Assembly (NCBI RefSeq): GCF_934277605.1
Contig: NZ_CAKQVD010000034.1
Span: 1 to 20,843, forward strand
DNA from: an uncultured Anaerotignum sp.
Lineage (GTDB): Bacteria > Bacillota > Clostridia > Lachnospirales > Anaerotignaceae
Length of the DNA: 20,843 nt
Reading direction: 5' to 3'
Positions 6,335 through 15,257 of this stretch are shown piece by piece (position 1 is the first letter of the stretch; every line of letters starts with the position of its first letter). The notes beneath the pieces were generated by a model, which saw only the letters and a program-made list of their open reading frames with translations, made no database searches and was not told the DNA's origin. Made by a program: the position numbers and the translations under genes.

Positions 6335-7992
6335 ACCTTAAAGCAGCTCCCGCCGACAAATTCCTTAATCAAGGAATTATTCGGAATTTCCAAGCCGGGT
6401 GCGGCAAGGAAATAGCTGAGGAACTTAATCAGACGCTTTGCCGTAGTATATTCCGGCATGGTTTTGTCAATCGCAAAAAGCTGCGGCTCCGCATATTGCT
6501 TCAGCACACAAAGCTCATATAGCGTTGCGGAATTGAACACCGCATCTGCATTTTCTTGGAAGGGGAAGATATTTTCCTCCTCGCCCTGCCGCACCTCATC
6601 CCAAGAGGCAATCGTGGTTCTGGCACTTCTGCCACGGAACTGAAAATCCCGCACCATGCGGCGAATCAATCTGCTGTCCGAGGTAGAAATGCGGTTATGG
6701 TCATCCACATTCAACTGCGTGATGGCACTGATGAAGATTTTGAATTTACACTCCGCAGGGATTTCCGCTGTCAAGCGGTCATTCAAGCCATGAATCCCCT
6801 CCATAACCAGAATTTCGCCCTCGCCCAACTGCACAAAATCGCCGCTATGCTCCCGCTTGCCTGTAATGAAGTTATAATAGGGCAGCTCCACCTCGTCCCC
6901 TGCGATAATCCCTTGCAGGTCATGGTTCAGCTGCTTCAAATCCAACGCCTCCAAGCGTTCAAAGTTCTTCCTGCCATGCTCATCCAAGGGGGTATCCTCT
7001 CTGTTGAGGAAATAATCATCCAAGGAAACCTTATGCGGCTTAACACCCAAGGCTTGCAGCTGGATACACAGTCTGTTTGCAAAGGAGGTCTTGCCTGAGG
7101 AGGAGGGCCCCGCAATCAGCACCACACGCACCCGATCCATCCTCTGATGAATTTGGTCTGCAATTTCCGCAATCTTCTTTTCATGGAGTGCCTCATTGAT
7201 ACGGATGAGGTCGCCGAATTTCCCCTCCACAATCGTGTGGTTCAGCTCTGCCACATTTCGCACCTGCATCAGCTGGCACCAGTGCATCTGCTCCAGGAAA
7301 ACCTTGCTGATTTTTCTCGGCTGCTCCTGCGGCAGCAGCTCCCCTGCCTTTGCAGGATCGGGGAAGCGCACCAAAAAGCCCGTTTCAAAGGGCATCAGTG
7401 CAAACCATTCCAATGCACCGACGGAATACGGCATATAGCCGAAGAAATAATCATAAAAGCCATCCAGCTCATAAAGGTTGATGTTGGAGGCTGTGCGATA
7501 GCGGAACAGCTCCGCCTTATCCTGCAAGCCCTGCTCCTTTACCAACGAAATCGCTACATCTCTGGAGCAAACGTGCTTCACAATAGGCGTGTCCGCCGCA
7601 ACATATTCCTTCATGCGTGCCTCAATCTTGGCAAGCAGCTCCGCATCCGGCACCTGCTGCGGATTGCGCAGCTCACAATAAAGATTGCCTCGCAGGGAGT
7701 GTTCAATCTCCACACCCGTCTGCTCGCCCAGCACATCACGCACAGCCTTTACCAGCAGGAGAGAAATCCCTCTTTCATACACACGGATTCCTTCCTTATC
7801 CCGAAAATCCAAAAAGGTAATTTCCTCATCGGTGCGGATGGGGCAAATCAATTCTCTCAGCGTGTTGCCCTGCTTTGCCACCAGAATCTTACCGAAGCAT
7901 TCGCCTGTAAATTCCTTTGATAATTCGCCAAAGGTCATGCCAATGGGAATCTGCATTTCCTTCCCCATTACCGTCACTGTTCTCGTTTCCAC
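6331..7992 (-). CDS. Uridine kinase-like nucleoside kinase with N-terminal TGS-type domain
   Basis: A 553-residue protein of the long nucleoside-kinase family in Clostridia. Residues 1-65 are a TGS-like domain (METRTVTVMGKEMQIPIGMT), and the middle part resembles the region found next to TGS in threonyl-tRNA synthetase. From about 285 on is a phosphoribulokinase/uridine kinase P-loop domain, with Walker A GPSSSGKT at 295-302, then VSLDDYFLNREDTPLDEHG, and VMEGIHGLND as the Walker B region. The probable reaction is NTP-dependent phosphorylation of uridine or cytidine, but the substrate of the TGS-containing subfamily is not certain. The start is GTG, with AAGGAGGG 7 nt upstream. It lies 13 nt after the Nif3-like gene and is the last gene of the trmK-nif3-kinase operon. 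Confidence 0.88.
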   Translation of the reverse strand: METRTVTVMGKEMQIPIGMTFGELSKEFTGECFGKILVAKQGNTLRELICPIRTDEEITFLDFRDKEGIRVYERGISLLLVKAVRDVLGEQTGVEIEHSLRGNLYCELRNPQQVPDAELLAKIEARMKEYVAADTPIVKHVCSRDVAISLVKEQGLQDKAELFRYRTASNINLYELDGFYDYFFGYMPYSVGALEWFALMPFETGFLVRFPDPAKAGELLPQEQPRKISKVFLEQMHWCQLMQVRNVAELNHTIVEGKFGDLIRINEALHEKKIAEIADQIHQRMDRVRVVLIAGPSSSGKTSFANRLCIQLQALGVKPHKVSLDDYFLNREDTPLDEHGRKNFERLEALDLKQLNHDLQGIIAGDEVELPYYNFITGKREHSGDFVQLGEGEILVMEGIHGLNDRLTAEIPAECKFKIFISAITQLNVDDHNRISTSDSRLIRRMVRDFQFRGRSARTTIASWDEVRQGEEENIFPFQENADAVFNSATLYELCVLKQYAEPQLFAIDKTMPEYTTAKRLIKFLSYFLAAPGLEIPNNSLIKEFVGGSCFKV

Positions 7993-8005
7993 TTCAAATC
8001 CCTCC

Positions 8006-9130
8006 TTAGCCTATCGTCCAAAAGGTCTGCCCGTCCACCTCGGAGCAAACCACATCAATCTCCCAGCCGTTTTTCTCTGCCGCCGCCTGCAATTTTCTTT
8101 GCAGCACAGGCACAATCAGCACCTCACTGGCATAATGCGTCACATCCGCAACGGCAATGCCCAGCTCAACCGCCTTCTGCGCCTCATGGTATTTGATGTC
8201 TGCCGTCAAATACGCATCGCAGCCCTTTGCCGCCGCCAAAGAAACAAAATCCACGCCTGCACCTGTGCAAAGGCCGACACGCTTGATGGGCTTTTCGCCG
8301 TCCCCCACCAAACGAATGGCATCCAAGCCAAGCACCTCCTTCAGCTTCTTTGCAAAATCCCGAAAGGCAATGGCCTGCGGCAGCTCGCCAATGCGCCCAA
8401 TGCCCTCCTTCTTCCCTGTCTGCTCCACAGGGTAAATATCATACGCCGCTTCTTCATAGGGGTGTGCCGCAAGCATCGCCTTGATTACGGCAGCCGCCCG
8501 CTCTGCCGGCACAATCGTTTCCAAACGGATTTCATCCGCAATCTCCAATTTCCCCTGCTCTCCCAAGAAGGGGTGGGTGTTCTCCAAGGGAAGAAAGGTT
8601 CCCTTGCCTGCCGCACCAAAGGTACAATGCGAATATGCACCGATATGCCCTGCCCCCGCATTGCACATGGCCTCACGCACCGCCTGTTCATGCCCCACAG
8701 GGACATAAACCACGATTTTCTTTAGGCTCTCCGCCCAAGTCTCCTCCAAAATTTCAATATTCTTCAAGCCTGCCAATTCTGCCAGCACATCATTCGTGCC
8801 GCCTGCTGCAATGTCCAGATTGGTGTGTGCGGAAAATGCCGCAATGTTATTTTGAATCAAATTGAAAATGCGGCCTCCCAAAAGCGTATCCGCCGTAATA
8901 CTTTCGATTTTGCGGAACAGCAGCATCGGGTGATGCGTCACAATCATATCCGCACCGATTCTCTTTGCTTCCTCCACAACAGGGTCAATCACATCCAGTG
9001 CCACCAGAATTTTTTTCACCTCTTGTTCGGGATTGCCGATGGCAAGCCCCGGCTTATCCCAGCCTTCCGCCAGCCTTTTCGGTGCAATTTCCTCCATCAC
9101 ACCCATGATATCCTTCACTTTTACAGACAT
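8006..9130 (-). CDS. Nif3-like dinuclear metal centre protein (YqfO/YbgI family)
   Basis: A 374-residue member of the Nif3 family, annotated elsewhere as a GTP cyclohydrolase 1 type 2 homologue; its true substrate is unsettled. The two-metal site is visible: THHPM (His66, His67), SAHTNLD (His102, Asp106), and near the C-terminus HYASE (His332, Glu336). The longer Gram-positive form carries an inserted CutA-like domain between the halves, here roughly residues 135-245 (KIVVYVPVGHEQAV...AHPYEEAAYDIYPV). Its ATG overlaps the 3' end of trmK by 10 nt (GAATGTCTGTAA), so translation is coupled. The trmK-nif3 pair is a conserved Firmicutes arrangement. Confidence 0.93.
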   Translation of the reverse strand: MSVKVKDIMGVMEEIAPKRLAEGWDKPGLAIGNPEQEVKKILVALDVIDPVVEEAKRIGADMIVTHHPMLLFRKIESITADTLLGGRIFNLIQNNIAAFSAHTNLDIAAGGTNDVLAELAGLKNIEILEETWAESLKKIVVYVPVGHEQAVREAMCNAGAGHIGAYSHCTFGAAGKGTFLPLENTHPFLGEQGKLEIADEIRLETIVPAERAAAVIKAMLAAHPYEEAAYDIYPVEQTGKKEGIGRIGELPQAIAFRDFAKKLKEVLGLDAIRLVGDGEKPIKRVGLCTGAGVDFVSLAAAKGCDAYLTADIKYHEAQKAVELGIAVADVTHYASEVLIVPVLQRKLQAAAEKNGWEIDVVCSEVDGQTFWTIG

Positions 9131-9807
9131 TCCAAAGCCTCCCTCATCAAAGCCAGTTTCCTTTCCACCTCCGGCAGACGCTTTTGTGCGTTTTCCGTCG
9201 GGTTCTTCTTGAGATTTTCAAGCAAACGGCTGTATTTTCCTTCTTCGTGCAGAAGCACCTCTTTTAAAATAGGGTCTTTCTTCTCCAACAGCCTTTTGCC
9301 GTAAAGATATTCAATCTCCCTCTCGTATTGCTCTGCTTCCCTTTCGCACCGCATCAGCACATACGGCTTCCGATCCTCTTTTATTGTATGCTCCTCCTTG
9401 ATGGCAAAGCCGATTTCATGCAAATATTTTCGCACCTCGGCAAAATCCCTCTGCGGCGAAAGCACCAGCTCCGCAAGGCTTGCCGCAACCTCAGGGCTGT
9501 CCTGCAAAATATGTATAATCAGCATACCGCCCATCCCTGCCATGATTGCCGTCTCCGCCTCGCCTGCCTTCAGGGGTGTTAAGCCGCTGCCCAAGCGGGT
9601 TTCAATGACATCCTCCGCACCGTAAAGCGCAATGTTTTTCCTGCATTTTTCCAAAGGCCCCTTGCGTACATCACAGGCATACGCCTTTTTGATTCTCCCC
9701 TTTTGGTATAAATAAATGGGGACATAGCCATGGTCTGTGCCGATATCCGCAATCACCTCATGCGTCACAAGGCTTGCAACCTTCTCCAATCTCTTTGATA
9801 GCTCCAT
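9121..9807 (-). CDS. trmK: tRNA (adenine-22-N1)-methyltransferase TrmK
   Basis: A 228-residue SAM-dependent methyltransferase that makes m1A at position 22 of tRNA. The SAM-binding motif ADIGTDHGYVPIYL (residues 20-33) and the family-specific AGMGGMLI (90-97) are clear, followed by LSPQRDFAEVRKYL and the helical C-terminal extension typical of TrmK. The start MELSKRLEKVASLV matches the usual N-terminus; GGAGG is 3 nt upstream, slightly close. The gene begins just after the rpoD terminator, so it depends on read-through or an unrecognised promoter. The order rpoD-trmK-nif3 is usual in Firmicutes. Confidence 0.93.
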   Translation of the reverse strand: MELSKRLEKVASLVTHEVIADIGTDHGYVPIYLYQKGRIKKAYACDVRKGPLEKCRKNIALYGAEDVIETRLGSGLTPLKAGEAETAIMAGMGGMLIIHILQDSPEVAASLAELVLSPQRDFAEVRKYLHEIGFAIKEEHTIKEDRKPYVLMRCEREAEQYEREIEYLYGKRLLEKKDPILKEVLLHEEGKYSRLLENLKKNPTENAQKRLPEVERKLALMREALECL

Positions 9808-9833
9808 AATCCTCCAAACTCCCGTTCCTTATG

Positions 9834-9870
9834 AAAAAGGGCGCAGCAAATATTTCTATTTGTTCGCCCT
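9834..9870 (-). terminator. Intrinsic terminator of the dnaG-rpoD operon
   Basis: The minus strand reads AGGGCG(A)ACAAATA-GAAA-TATTTG(CT)GCGCCCT followed by T5: a strong stem with a GAAA tetraloop, 17 nt after the rpoD stop codon and about 27 nt before the trmK start. Confidence 0.88.
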
Positions 9871-9887
9871 CTTTTGTTTCCGTGTGC

Positions 9888-10973
9888 TTATTCAAGATAA
9901 TCCTTCAGCTTTTTACTTCTGCTGGGGTGGCGCAGCTTACGCAGTGCCTTTGCTTCAATCTGGCGGATACGCTCTCTGGTAACATTAAATTCCTTACCAA
10001 CCTCCTCCAGTGTTCTGGCTCTGCCGTCATCCAAGCCAAACCGCAGACGCAGCACCTTTTCCTCTCTTTCCGTCAAGGTGTCCAAAACCTCCATCAGCTG
10101 CTCCTTCAAAAGCGTAAAGGCCGCCGCCTCCGCAGGCGCAGGAATATCGTCATCGGGGATAAAATCGCCCAAATGGCTGTCCTCCTCCTCGCCGATGGGG
10201 GTTTCCAGGGAAACAGGCTCCTGTGCGATTTTCATAATCTCACGCACCTTTTCCTCCGGCATCTGCATTTCCACCGCCAGCTCCTCTGCCGTCGGCTCTC
10301 TGCCCAGCTCCTGCAAAAGCTGTCTGGAAATGCGAATCAGCTTGTTGATGGTTTCCACCATGTGTACGGGAATACGAATCGTTCTTGCCTGATCTGCAAT
10401 CGCTCTTGTGATTGCCTGACGAATCCACCATGTCGCATAGGTGGAGAATTTAAAGCCCTTATGGAAGTCGAATTTTTCAACCGCCTTAATCAAGCCCAAA
10501 TTCCCTTCCTGAATCAAATCAAGGAAAAGCATCCCACGCCCAACGTATCTTTTGGCAATGCTGACAACCAAACGCAGATTGGCCTCTGCCAGCTTTTTCT
10601 TCGCCGCCTCGCCTTCGGGGCCGCCCTCCTCCATTTTCTGTGCCAATTCGATTTCCTCCTCGGCAGTCAGAAGGGGAACCTTACCGATTTCCTTCAGATA
10701 CATTCTGACAGGATCGTCAATGTTAATCCCTTCGGGAAGTGTCAGGTCAAGCTCCTTCTCCACTTCCTCCTCGGCTTCGATATTCCCCAGAATATCAATA
10801 TTCTGGCTTTCCAAATATTCATAGATTCGGTCAATGCGGTCGGGATCCAAGTCCAAATCCGCCAGATGATCCATAATCTCCTTATATTCCAGCACATTCT
10901 TTTTCTTTTTGGCCATCTGGATCAGTTCCTCCAGCTTGGTCAATAATGTTGTTTCTTCGACGGATTTCAACAT
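9888..10973 (-). CDS. rpoD: RNA polymerase primary sigma factor RpoD (SigA)
   Basis: The 361-residue housekeeping sigma-70 factor. A short region 1.1 (about 1-75) is followed by region 1.2 (DDPVRMYLKEIG, 86-97), region 2 including LRLVVSIAKRYVGRGMLFLD and the -10-recognising KFSTYATWWIRQAI (175-188), region 3, and region 4 with the -35-binding helix-turn-helix (TLEEVGKEFNVTRERIRQIE, 321-340). The start MLKSVEET is preceded by AAGGAAGG. dnaG ends 39 nt upstream on the same strand, forming the conserved macromolecular-synthesis pair, and a strong terminator follows. The consensus promoters for rnpB and the blaI-like operon in this window fit its specificity. Confidence 0.97.
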   Translation of the reverse strand: MLKSVEETTLLTKLEELIQMAKKKKNVLEYKEIMDHLADLDLDPDRIDRIYEYLESQNIDILGNIEAEEEVEKELDLTLPEGINIDDPVRMYLKEIGKVPLLTAEEEIELAQKMEEGGPEGEAAKKKLAEANLRLVVSIAKRYVGRGMLFLDLIQEGNLGLIKAVEKFDFHKGFKFSTYATWWIRQAITRAIADQARTIRIPVHMVETINKLIRISRQLLQELGREPTAEELAVEMQMPEEKVREIMKIAQEPVSLETPIGEEEDSHLGDFIPDDDIPAPAEAAAFTLLKEQLMEVLDTLTEREEKVLRLRFGLDDGRARTLEEVGKEFNVTRERIRQIEAKALRKLRHPSRSKKLKDYLE

Positions 10974-11012
10974 GATCCTTCCTTTCTCTCTGTTTTTATA
11001 GTCTTAACCATA

Positions 11013-12791
11013 TCAAATGGTAATATACAGGGAATCCAGCTTTCTCTTGGCATCCACCAGCCCTTGAATCTCCTCCACTGTGGTAGCGTTTGCCGTCAAA
11101 TGATCAATTTTTGTCCGTTTCAGCCGCTTTACCTGTTCATTGATGGCTTTTTCCATATCCGCCCCGTTTTCTGTCGGCAGCTGTACGGCAAAAATCTCTG
11201 TCACCTGCTTCTGTTCCTTTGCATCCTCAAAGCGGCTGACCAAATCGGCAGGGAACACATGGCCCGCATTCTGCCACAAATCCCCGATATCGCCGAAGGT
11301 GCGCCAAAAAATCGGCTCCGTAAAATCCTCCTGCTCCAAAATCTCCTTGAGGGTATCATAAATCCCTTGGTGCTGCGCCGCATAGTATAATAAGCTTCTT
11401 TGGGCCTCCAAAAGCCCCTTGTCCTTTTTTCTGCCCTCCGGTGTGTAATTCTTCAGATTCTGCTGCCGCCGTTCCGCTTCCTTTTGGTATGCGGCATCCT
11501 CCTTTTGCACCAGCTTCCGAATTTCACTGCGGATGGCCTCCTCCTCCACGCCTGTCACTCTGCTTACCTCGCCGAGATAAACATTTCTTTCAATCTCACT
11601 GTCCAGCTTGGCAAGGATTTCCGCCGCCTCTGTGGCAAAGCGTACCCGATGCTCCGGATTTTTGAGATTATATTTTCGCTGAATACAGGCAATTTCAAAG
11701 GATATATAATGCACAGCGTTTACCAATAGCTTGGAAAATTCCGCCGCACCCTTTGCCTTGATAAATTCATCGGGGTCCTTCCCGTCCGGCACCTGTGTCA
11801 CCTTCACATGAAAGCCGTTTTTCACCAGCACGGGAATGGCTCTCAGTGCCGCATTGGTGCCCGCCTCATCACTGTCATATAACAAAATCACATCATCCGC
11901 AAAACGCTTTAAGGCTCTTGCATGCTCATGGTTAAAGGCAGTGCCCAAGGATGCCACTACGTTATGAAACCCCGCTTGGTAGATGGAAAGCATATCCATA
12001 TAGCCCTCCACCAAAATCAGCTCTCGTTTTCTTGTCTGCTTTGCAAAATTCAGCCCGTAAAGGTTTCTGCTTTTGCTAAACAGCAGTGTTTCCGGGGAGT
12101 TTAAATATTTCGGCTCCCCCTTGGCAAGTATCCTGCCGCCGAAGCCGACCACACGCCCCTGCACATCAAAAATGGGGAACATCAGCCTGCCGCGGAAACG
12201 GTCATGGTAGCCCTTGCCATCCTTATTTTCCAGCACAAGCCCTGTTTTCAAAATCTCCGATATGCCAAAGCCCTTCTCCCGCAAATGCTTGAAAAGCGCA
12301 TCATAGCTGTTCGGCGCATAGCCTATGCCGAATTTTCTTGCAATTCTATGGTCCATCTGTCGTTTTTGCAGATAGGCCCTCGCCTCTGCCCCCTCCTCTG
12401 CCTGCAGGGCCTCATAAAAGAACCTGCCCGCCAAGGTGTGCATTTCAAATAATTTCTGTTTGAGCTGCTCTGCCGCAATCGCCTGTGCGTTTTTCTCAGG
12501 CTCAGGCAGGGTAATATGCGCCCGCTCTGCCAAACGCTTCATGGCCTCCGGAAAATCGCAGTTTTCCATCTCCATTAAAAAGGAAAACACATTCCCCGCC
12601 GCACCGCAGCCAAAGCAATAATAAAACTGCTTTTCGCTGTTGACGGAAAAGGATGCCGTTTTTTCATTGTGAAACGGGCAAAGTCCGAAATAGGAGCTGC
12701 CCTTTTGCTTCAGCGGCACATATTGGGAGATGACTTCTACGATATCATTTTGCAGCCGCACCTCATCGACGACCTCTCTCGGATATCTCAT
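11013..12791 (-). CDS. dnaG: DNA primase DnaG
   Basis: A 592-residue primase that makes RNA primers at the replication fork. The N-terminal CHC2 zinc domain has Cys38, His41, Cys59 and Cys62 (CPFHNEKTASF...YYCFGCG). The catalytic core follows, with FGGRILAKGEPKYLNSPET (217-235). The Toprim domain has Glu262 in LILVEGYMDML and the metal-binding DSDEAG at 306-311. A helical C-terminal region for the DnaB helicase completes the usual length. GGAGGGGAG precedes the start. It forms an operon with rpoD; dgt lies upstream beyond a 388-bp gap. Confidence 0.97.
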   Translation of the reverse strand: MRYPREVVDEVRLQNDIVEVISQYVPLKQKGSSYFGLCPFHNEKTASFSVNSEKQFYYCFGCGAAGNVFSFLMEMENCDFPEAMKRLAERAHITLPEPEKNAQAIAAEQLKQKLFEMHTLAGRFFYEALQAEEGAEARAYLQKRQMDHRIARKFGIGYAPNSYDALFKHLREKGFGISEILKTGLVLENKDGKGYHDRFRGRLMFPIFDVQGRVVGFGGRILAKGEPKYLNSPETLLFSKSRNLYGLNFAKQTRKRELILVEGYMDMLSIYQAGFHNVVASLGTAFNHEHARALKRFADDVILLYDSDEAGTNAALRAIPVLVKNGFHVKVTQVPDGKDPDEFIKAKGAAEFSKLLVNAVHYISFEIACIQRKYNLKNPEHRVRFATEAAEILAKLDSEIERNVYLGEVSRVTGVEEEAIRSEIRKLVQKEDAAYQKEAERRQQNLKNYTPEGRKKDKGLLEAQRSLLYYAAQHQGIYDTLKEILEQEDFTEPIFWRTFGDIGDLWQNAGHVFPADLVSRFEDAKEQKQVTEIFAVQLPTENGADMEKAINEQVKRLKRTKIDHLTANATTVEEIQGLVDAKRKLDSLYITI

Positions 12792-12820
12792 GGCATCACT
12801 CCCCTCCTCTATTACAGTCG

Positions 12821-12846
12821 AAAAGGAAGTCTCCTCGCTTCCTTTT
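12821..12846 (-). promoter_or_regulatory. Perfect hairpin in the dnaG leader
   Basis: AAAAGGAAG (12821-12829) and CTTCCTTTT (12838-12846) form a 9-bp stem with an 8-nt loop, 30 nt upstream of the dnaG start. No T tract follows on either strand, so it is not a classical terminator. A TATATA element lies just upstream on the minus strand as a weak -10 candidate. A role in leader RNA stability or control is possible. Confidence 0.4.
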
Positions 12847-13149
12847 ATATACTAAATTCGACATCCTTCCGAAAATTCCTTCTCCTTGTATACATTTTGT
12901 AGAAATCAACAAAAAAATTCACGAAAAAGCCTTGACTTTTTCAAGCTATGTGCAAAATGCAAGAATATTCTACCCCCAAATTGGCATCTTTTTCAGCCTG
13001 TAGCCAAAGTGATTTCGGGCAGCGGAAGGGCTTGGGAAACAAAACCGTTTCCCAAATGGAATCCACAGACGGAATTCACTTCCGTCGAGGAAAACAGGGC
13101 GTTTCAAGGTTTACCGCCGGAACGCATCTGTTTATTCTTCTGTCCAAAC
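12847..13149. other. Gene-free gap with several hairpins, possible structured RNA
   Basis: No convincing ORF. It holds TTGGGAAAC/GTTTCCCAA (13032-13040 with 13047-13055), GACGGAA/TTCCGTC (13068-13074 with 13080-13086) and CTTGA/TCAAG (near 12931-12945). An outer pair AAGAATA/TATTCTT (12961-12967 with 13133-13139) could close a domain of about 179 nt. No known RNA family is recognised, and no good promoter is seen on either strand. Confidence 0.4.
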
Positions 13150-13173
13150 AAGTCGAAATCCTGATTTCGACTT
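13150..13173 (-). terminator. Probable terminator after dgt
   Basis: Perfect 11-bp inverted repeat AAGTCGAAATC-CT-GATTTCGACTT, seven bases after the dgt stop. The following minus-strand sequence is TTGTTTGG, a poor T tract, so efficiency is uncertain. Confidence 0.55.
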
Positions 13174-13179
13174 AACCCT

Positions 13180-14193
13180 TCAAAGAATGGTCCATTCCTT
13201 CGGAATAAATAATTCCTTGTACTTTGCAACGGCAAAGCGATCTGTCATGCAGGCGATATAATCGCAAACCACCTGCCGCACCGGATCTCCGTCATCCAAA
13301 AGTGCCTGAAATTCTCCCGACATTTCCTCCGGATATTCCAAATAATAATCAAACAAATCCCCCACGATTTTCTCCGCCTTTTTATGCTCCGCCACCGCAA
13401 TGTCACTGGCATATACATGGCGAAACATGAAGGCACGCAGCTCCTTCAAGGTCTGCCGCATTTCCTCGCTCATGCGGATATCGTCAATGCCCATGCTGTT
13501 TTGAATGGTGTCCCGCACCATCGCATTGATACGGCTGCTGGAGCGTGTGCCAATGCGTGCGACAATCTCTCTGGGAATATCTCTGGACTTCAGCATTCCC
13601 GCACGGATGGCATCATCAATGTCGTGGTTGGTGTAGGCAATCTTATCCGAAAGCTGAACGATTTTTCCCTCCAGGGTAGCGGGGCTGCCGCTGGTGCGGT
13701 GGTTCAAAATCCCATCCCGTACCTCCCATGTCAAATTCAGCCCACGCCCGTCCTTCTCCAAGCGCTCCACCACACGCAGGCTTTGCTCATTGTGCGCAAA
13801 GCCGCCATTCTCCCGGCAAAGCTCATCCAGCTTGCGTTCTCCCGCATGTCCGAAGGGGGTATGCCCCAAGTCATGCCCAAGGGCAATCGCCTCGGTCAAG
13901 TCCTCATTCAGCCGCAAGGCCCGTGCAATGCTTCTGGCAATCTGCGAAACCTCCAAGGTGTGTGTCAGCCGTGTTCGGTAATGGTCGCCCTCCGGGGAGA
14001 TGAACACCTGCGTTTTATGCTTCATGCGGCGGAAGGATTTGCAATGGATAATACGGTCCCTGTCTCTTTGAAAATCCGTCCGAATATCACATTTTTCCTC
14101 CGCTCTCTGCCTGCCCCTCGTCTGACTGCTTCGTGCCGCATATTTTCCAAGCGTTGTTTCCTCCAGTTCCTCCTGCATCTGTCGCAATTCCAT
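13180..14193 (-). CDS. dgt: dGTP triphosphohydrolase-like protein (HD superfamily)
   Basis: A 337-residue HD-domain enzyme of the deoxyguanosinetriphosphate triphosphohydrolase family, which splits dNTPs into nucleoside and triphosphate. The metal-binding pattern is clear: RLTHTLEVSQIARSIA with His78, then GHDLGHTPFGHAGE with His107/Asp108, and KIAYTNHDIDDA with the distal Asp. The N-terminal stretch RTDFQRDRDRIIHCKSFRRM and HKTQVF are family hallmarks. The start at 14193 is chosen over one 63 nt upstream because GGAGGG lies 6-8 nt before it and the extra residues are lysine-rich and unconserved. Adjacent dgt and dnaG are common in Clostridia; here the gap between them is unusually long. Confidence 0.93.
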   Translation of the reverse strand: MELRQMQEELEETTLGKYAARSSQTRGRQRAEEKCDIRTDFQRDRDRIIHCKSFRRMKHKTQVFISPEGDHYRTRLTHTLEVSQIARSIARALRLNEDLTEAIALGHDLGHTPFGHAGERKLDELCRENGGFAHNEQSLRVVERLEKDGRGLNLTWEVRDGILNHRTSGSPATLEGKIVQLSDKIAYTNHDIDDAIRAGMLKSRDIPREIVARIGTRSSSRINAMVRDTIQNSMGIDDIRMSEEMRQTLKELRAFMFRHVYASDIAVAEHKKAEKIVGDLFDYYLEYPEEMSGEFQALLDDGDPVRQVVCDYIACMTDRFAVAKYKELFIPKEWTIL

Positions 14194-14283
14194 GCCAATC
14201 CCTCCTTTTTTCTGCCAAAGCAACAATTTTTTCCTATTACCTTTAGAATACGCCATTTCCCCGAAAATTCCTTTTTCTGCACG

Positions 14284-14317
14284 AAAAAAAGCCTTAAAGA
14301 TTCCGCTTCCTTAAGAC
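14284..14317 (-). terminator. Intrinsic terminator of the metallophosphatase gene
   Basis: On the minus strand GTCTTAA (14311-14317) pairs with TTAAGGC (14291-14297), followed by T7. It lies 7 nt after the stop codon at 14325. Confidence 0.75.
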
Positions 14318-14324
14318 TTTTCTG

Positions 14325-15113
14325 TTATTTCGGCACCTTGCCGCCGCCATGATATTCCGCATATTTCCCGCCACGCACCTGCACAAATTCAATTTCGGGG
14401 TAGCGCAGGGCCGTCAGATAGCCGCCATAGACACAGCCTTGGTCGATATCGACGGTGCGGTTGATGATTTCGGGTCTTTCCGCCACCGTATGCCCATAGA
14501 CCACAAAGGGCTGCCCGTCATATTCCGCCGCCCAATCCAGACGCTCCGGCTTGCCGTTTTTATCAAAATTCCCCGTTGTTTCGCCATAAAGACAAACCGC
14601 ACGGATTTTGTTGGAGAATTTCCCAATGGATTCGGGGCGCAAGCCGCCATGCACCACCGCAAGCCGCTTCCTGTCCAGCAAAAGATAAAAGCATTGGCTT
14701 TCATAGCAACGCATATATCGACTGCGGAACACCATCCGCTCCTCCTTCGGCAGCCGCTCCAGCTCCGCCACTGTCCGCTCCAGCCCATGCGATAAATGCA
14801 CCCGATTGCCCAGAAAATAACGGTATAGCTTGTTGCAGTGGTTGCCATGCACCCAAAACGCACCGCCGTTGTTGACTTGGTCAATCCAAAAATCCAGGCA
14901 CGCCAAATTTTGCAGTCCCTTGTCTGCCACATCCCCCACAGAAATCAGCCTTCTGCCCGCAGGATGCACATAACAGCCATCCCTTTTTTCATAGCCCAGC
15001 TTTCCAATCAGCTCCATCAGCTCATCATAACAGCCATGGACATCTCCGATAATATCAAATTTATTTTCTCGAAATTCCAAAATACGAAAATTTCGTTCTC
15101 TCCGCTCCTTCAT
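14325..15113 (-). CDS. PrpE/Pnkp-like calcineurin-type metallophosphatase
   Basis: A 262-residue metallophosphoesterase. Motifs in order: FDIIGDVHGCYDEL (Asp24, His26), SVGDVADKGLQN (Gly60-Asp61 and Asp64), VHGNHCNKLYRYFLG (Asn91-His92), LAVVHGG, and FVVYGHTV. This is the layout of PrpE-type bis(5'-nucleosyl)-tetraphosphatases and of the phosphatase module of bacterial polynucleotide kinase-phosphatase. No kinase or ligase domain is attached. The substrate is unproven; Ap4A or a phosphorylated nucleic-acid end are the main candidates. The start at 15113 is chosen because GGAAG precedes it and the 25 upstream residues are basic and unconserved. It is a single gene, ending in a T7 terminator ahead of dgt. 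Confidence 0.85.
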   Translation of the reverse strand: MKERRERNFRILEFRENKFDIIGDVHGCYDELMELIGKLGYEKRDGCYVHPAGRRLISVGDVADKGLQNLACLDFWIDQVNNGGAFWVHGNHCNKLYRYFLGNRVHLSHGLERTVAELERLPKEERMVFRSRYMRCYESQCFYLLLDRKRLAVVHGGLRPESIGKFSNKIRAVCLYGETTGNFDKNGKPERLDWAAEYDGQPFVVYGHTVAERPEIINRTVDIDQGCVYGGYLTALRYPEIEFVQVRGGKYAEYHGGGKVPK

Positions 15114-15257
15114 GCACAGCTTCCTTTCGGGAGTTTTTTTCCTTTTCACTAACCCTATTTTTCTATGATACCACAAAAGAGAGTTCATTTATAGGAAAAA
15201 ACATAAAAAAGTTTCGGAAGCATATATATGAAGGGAAGAAAACCCTTGGAGGACGCC

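Noticed and set aside
7147..7920. Plus-strand ORF opposite the uridine-kinase-like gene
   Set aside because: Shadow frame of a clearly conserved protein, without domain or ribosome binding site.
7685..8725. Plus-strand ORF across the kinase-Nif3 junction
   Set aside because: It runs across two well-supported minus-strand genes; its composition fits a reverse-complement artefact.
9831..10946. Long plus-strand ORF opposite rpoD
   Set aside because: It is the antisense shadow of rpoD; the minus strand encodes a full sigma factor with all conserved regions and a proper ribosome site.
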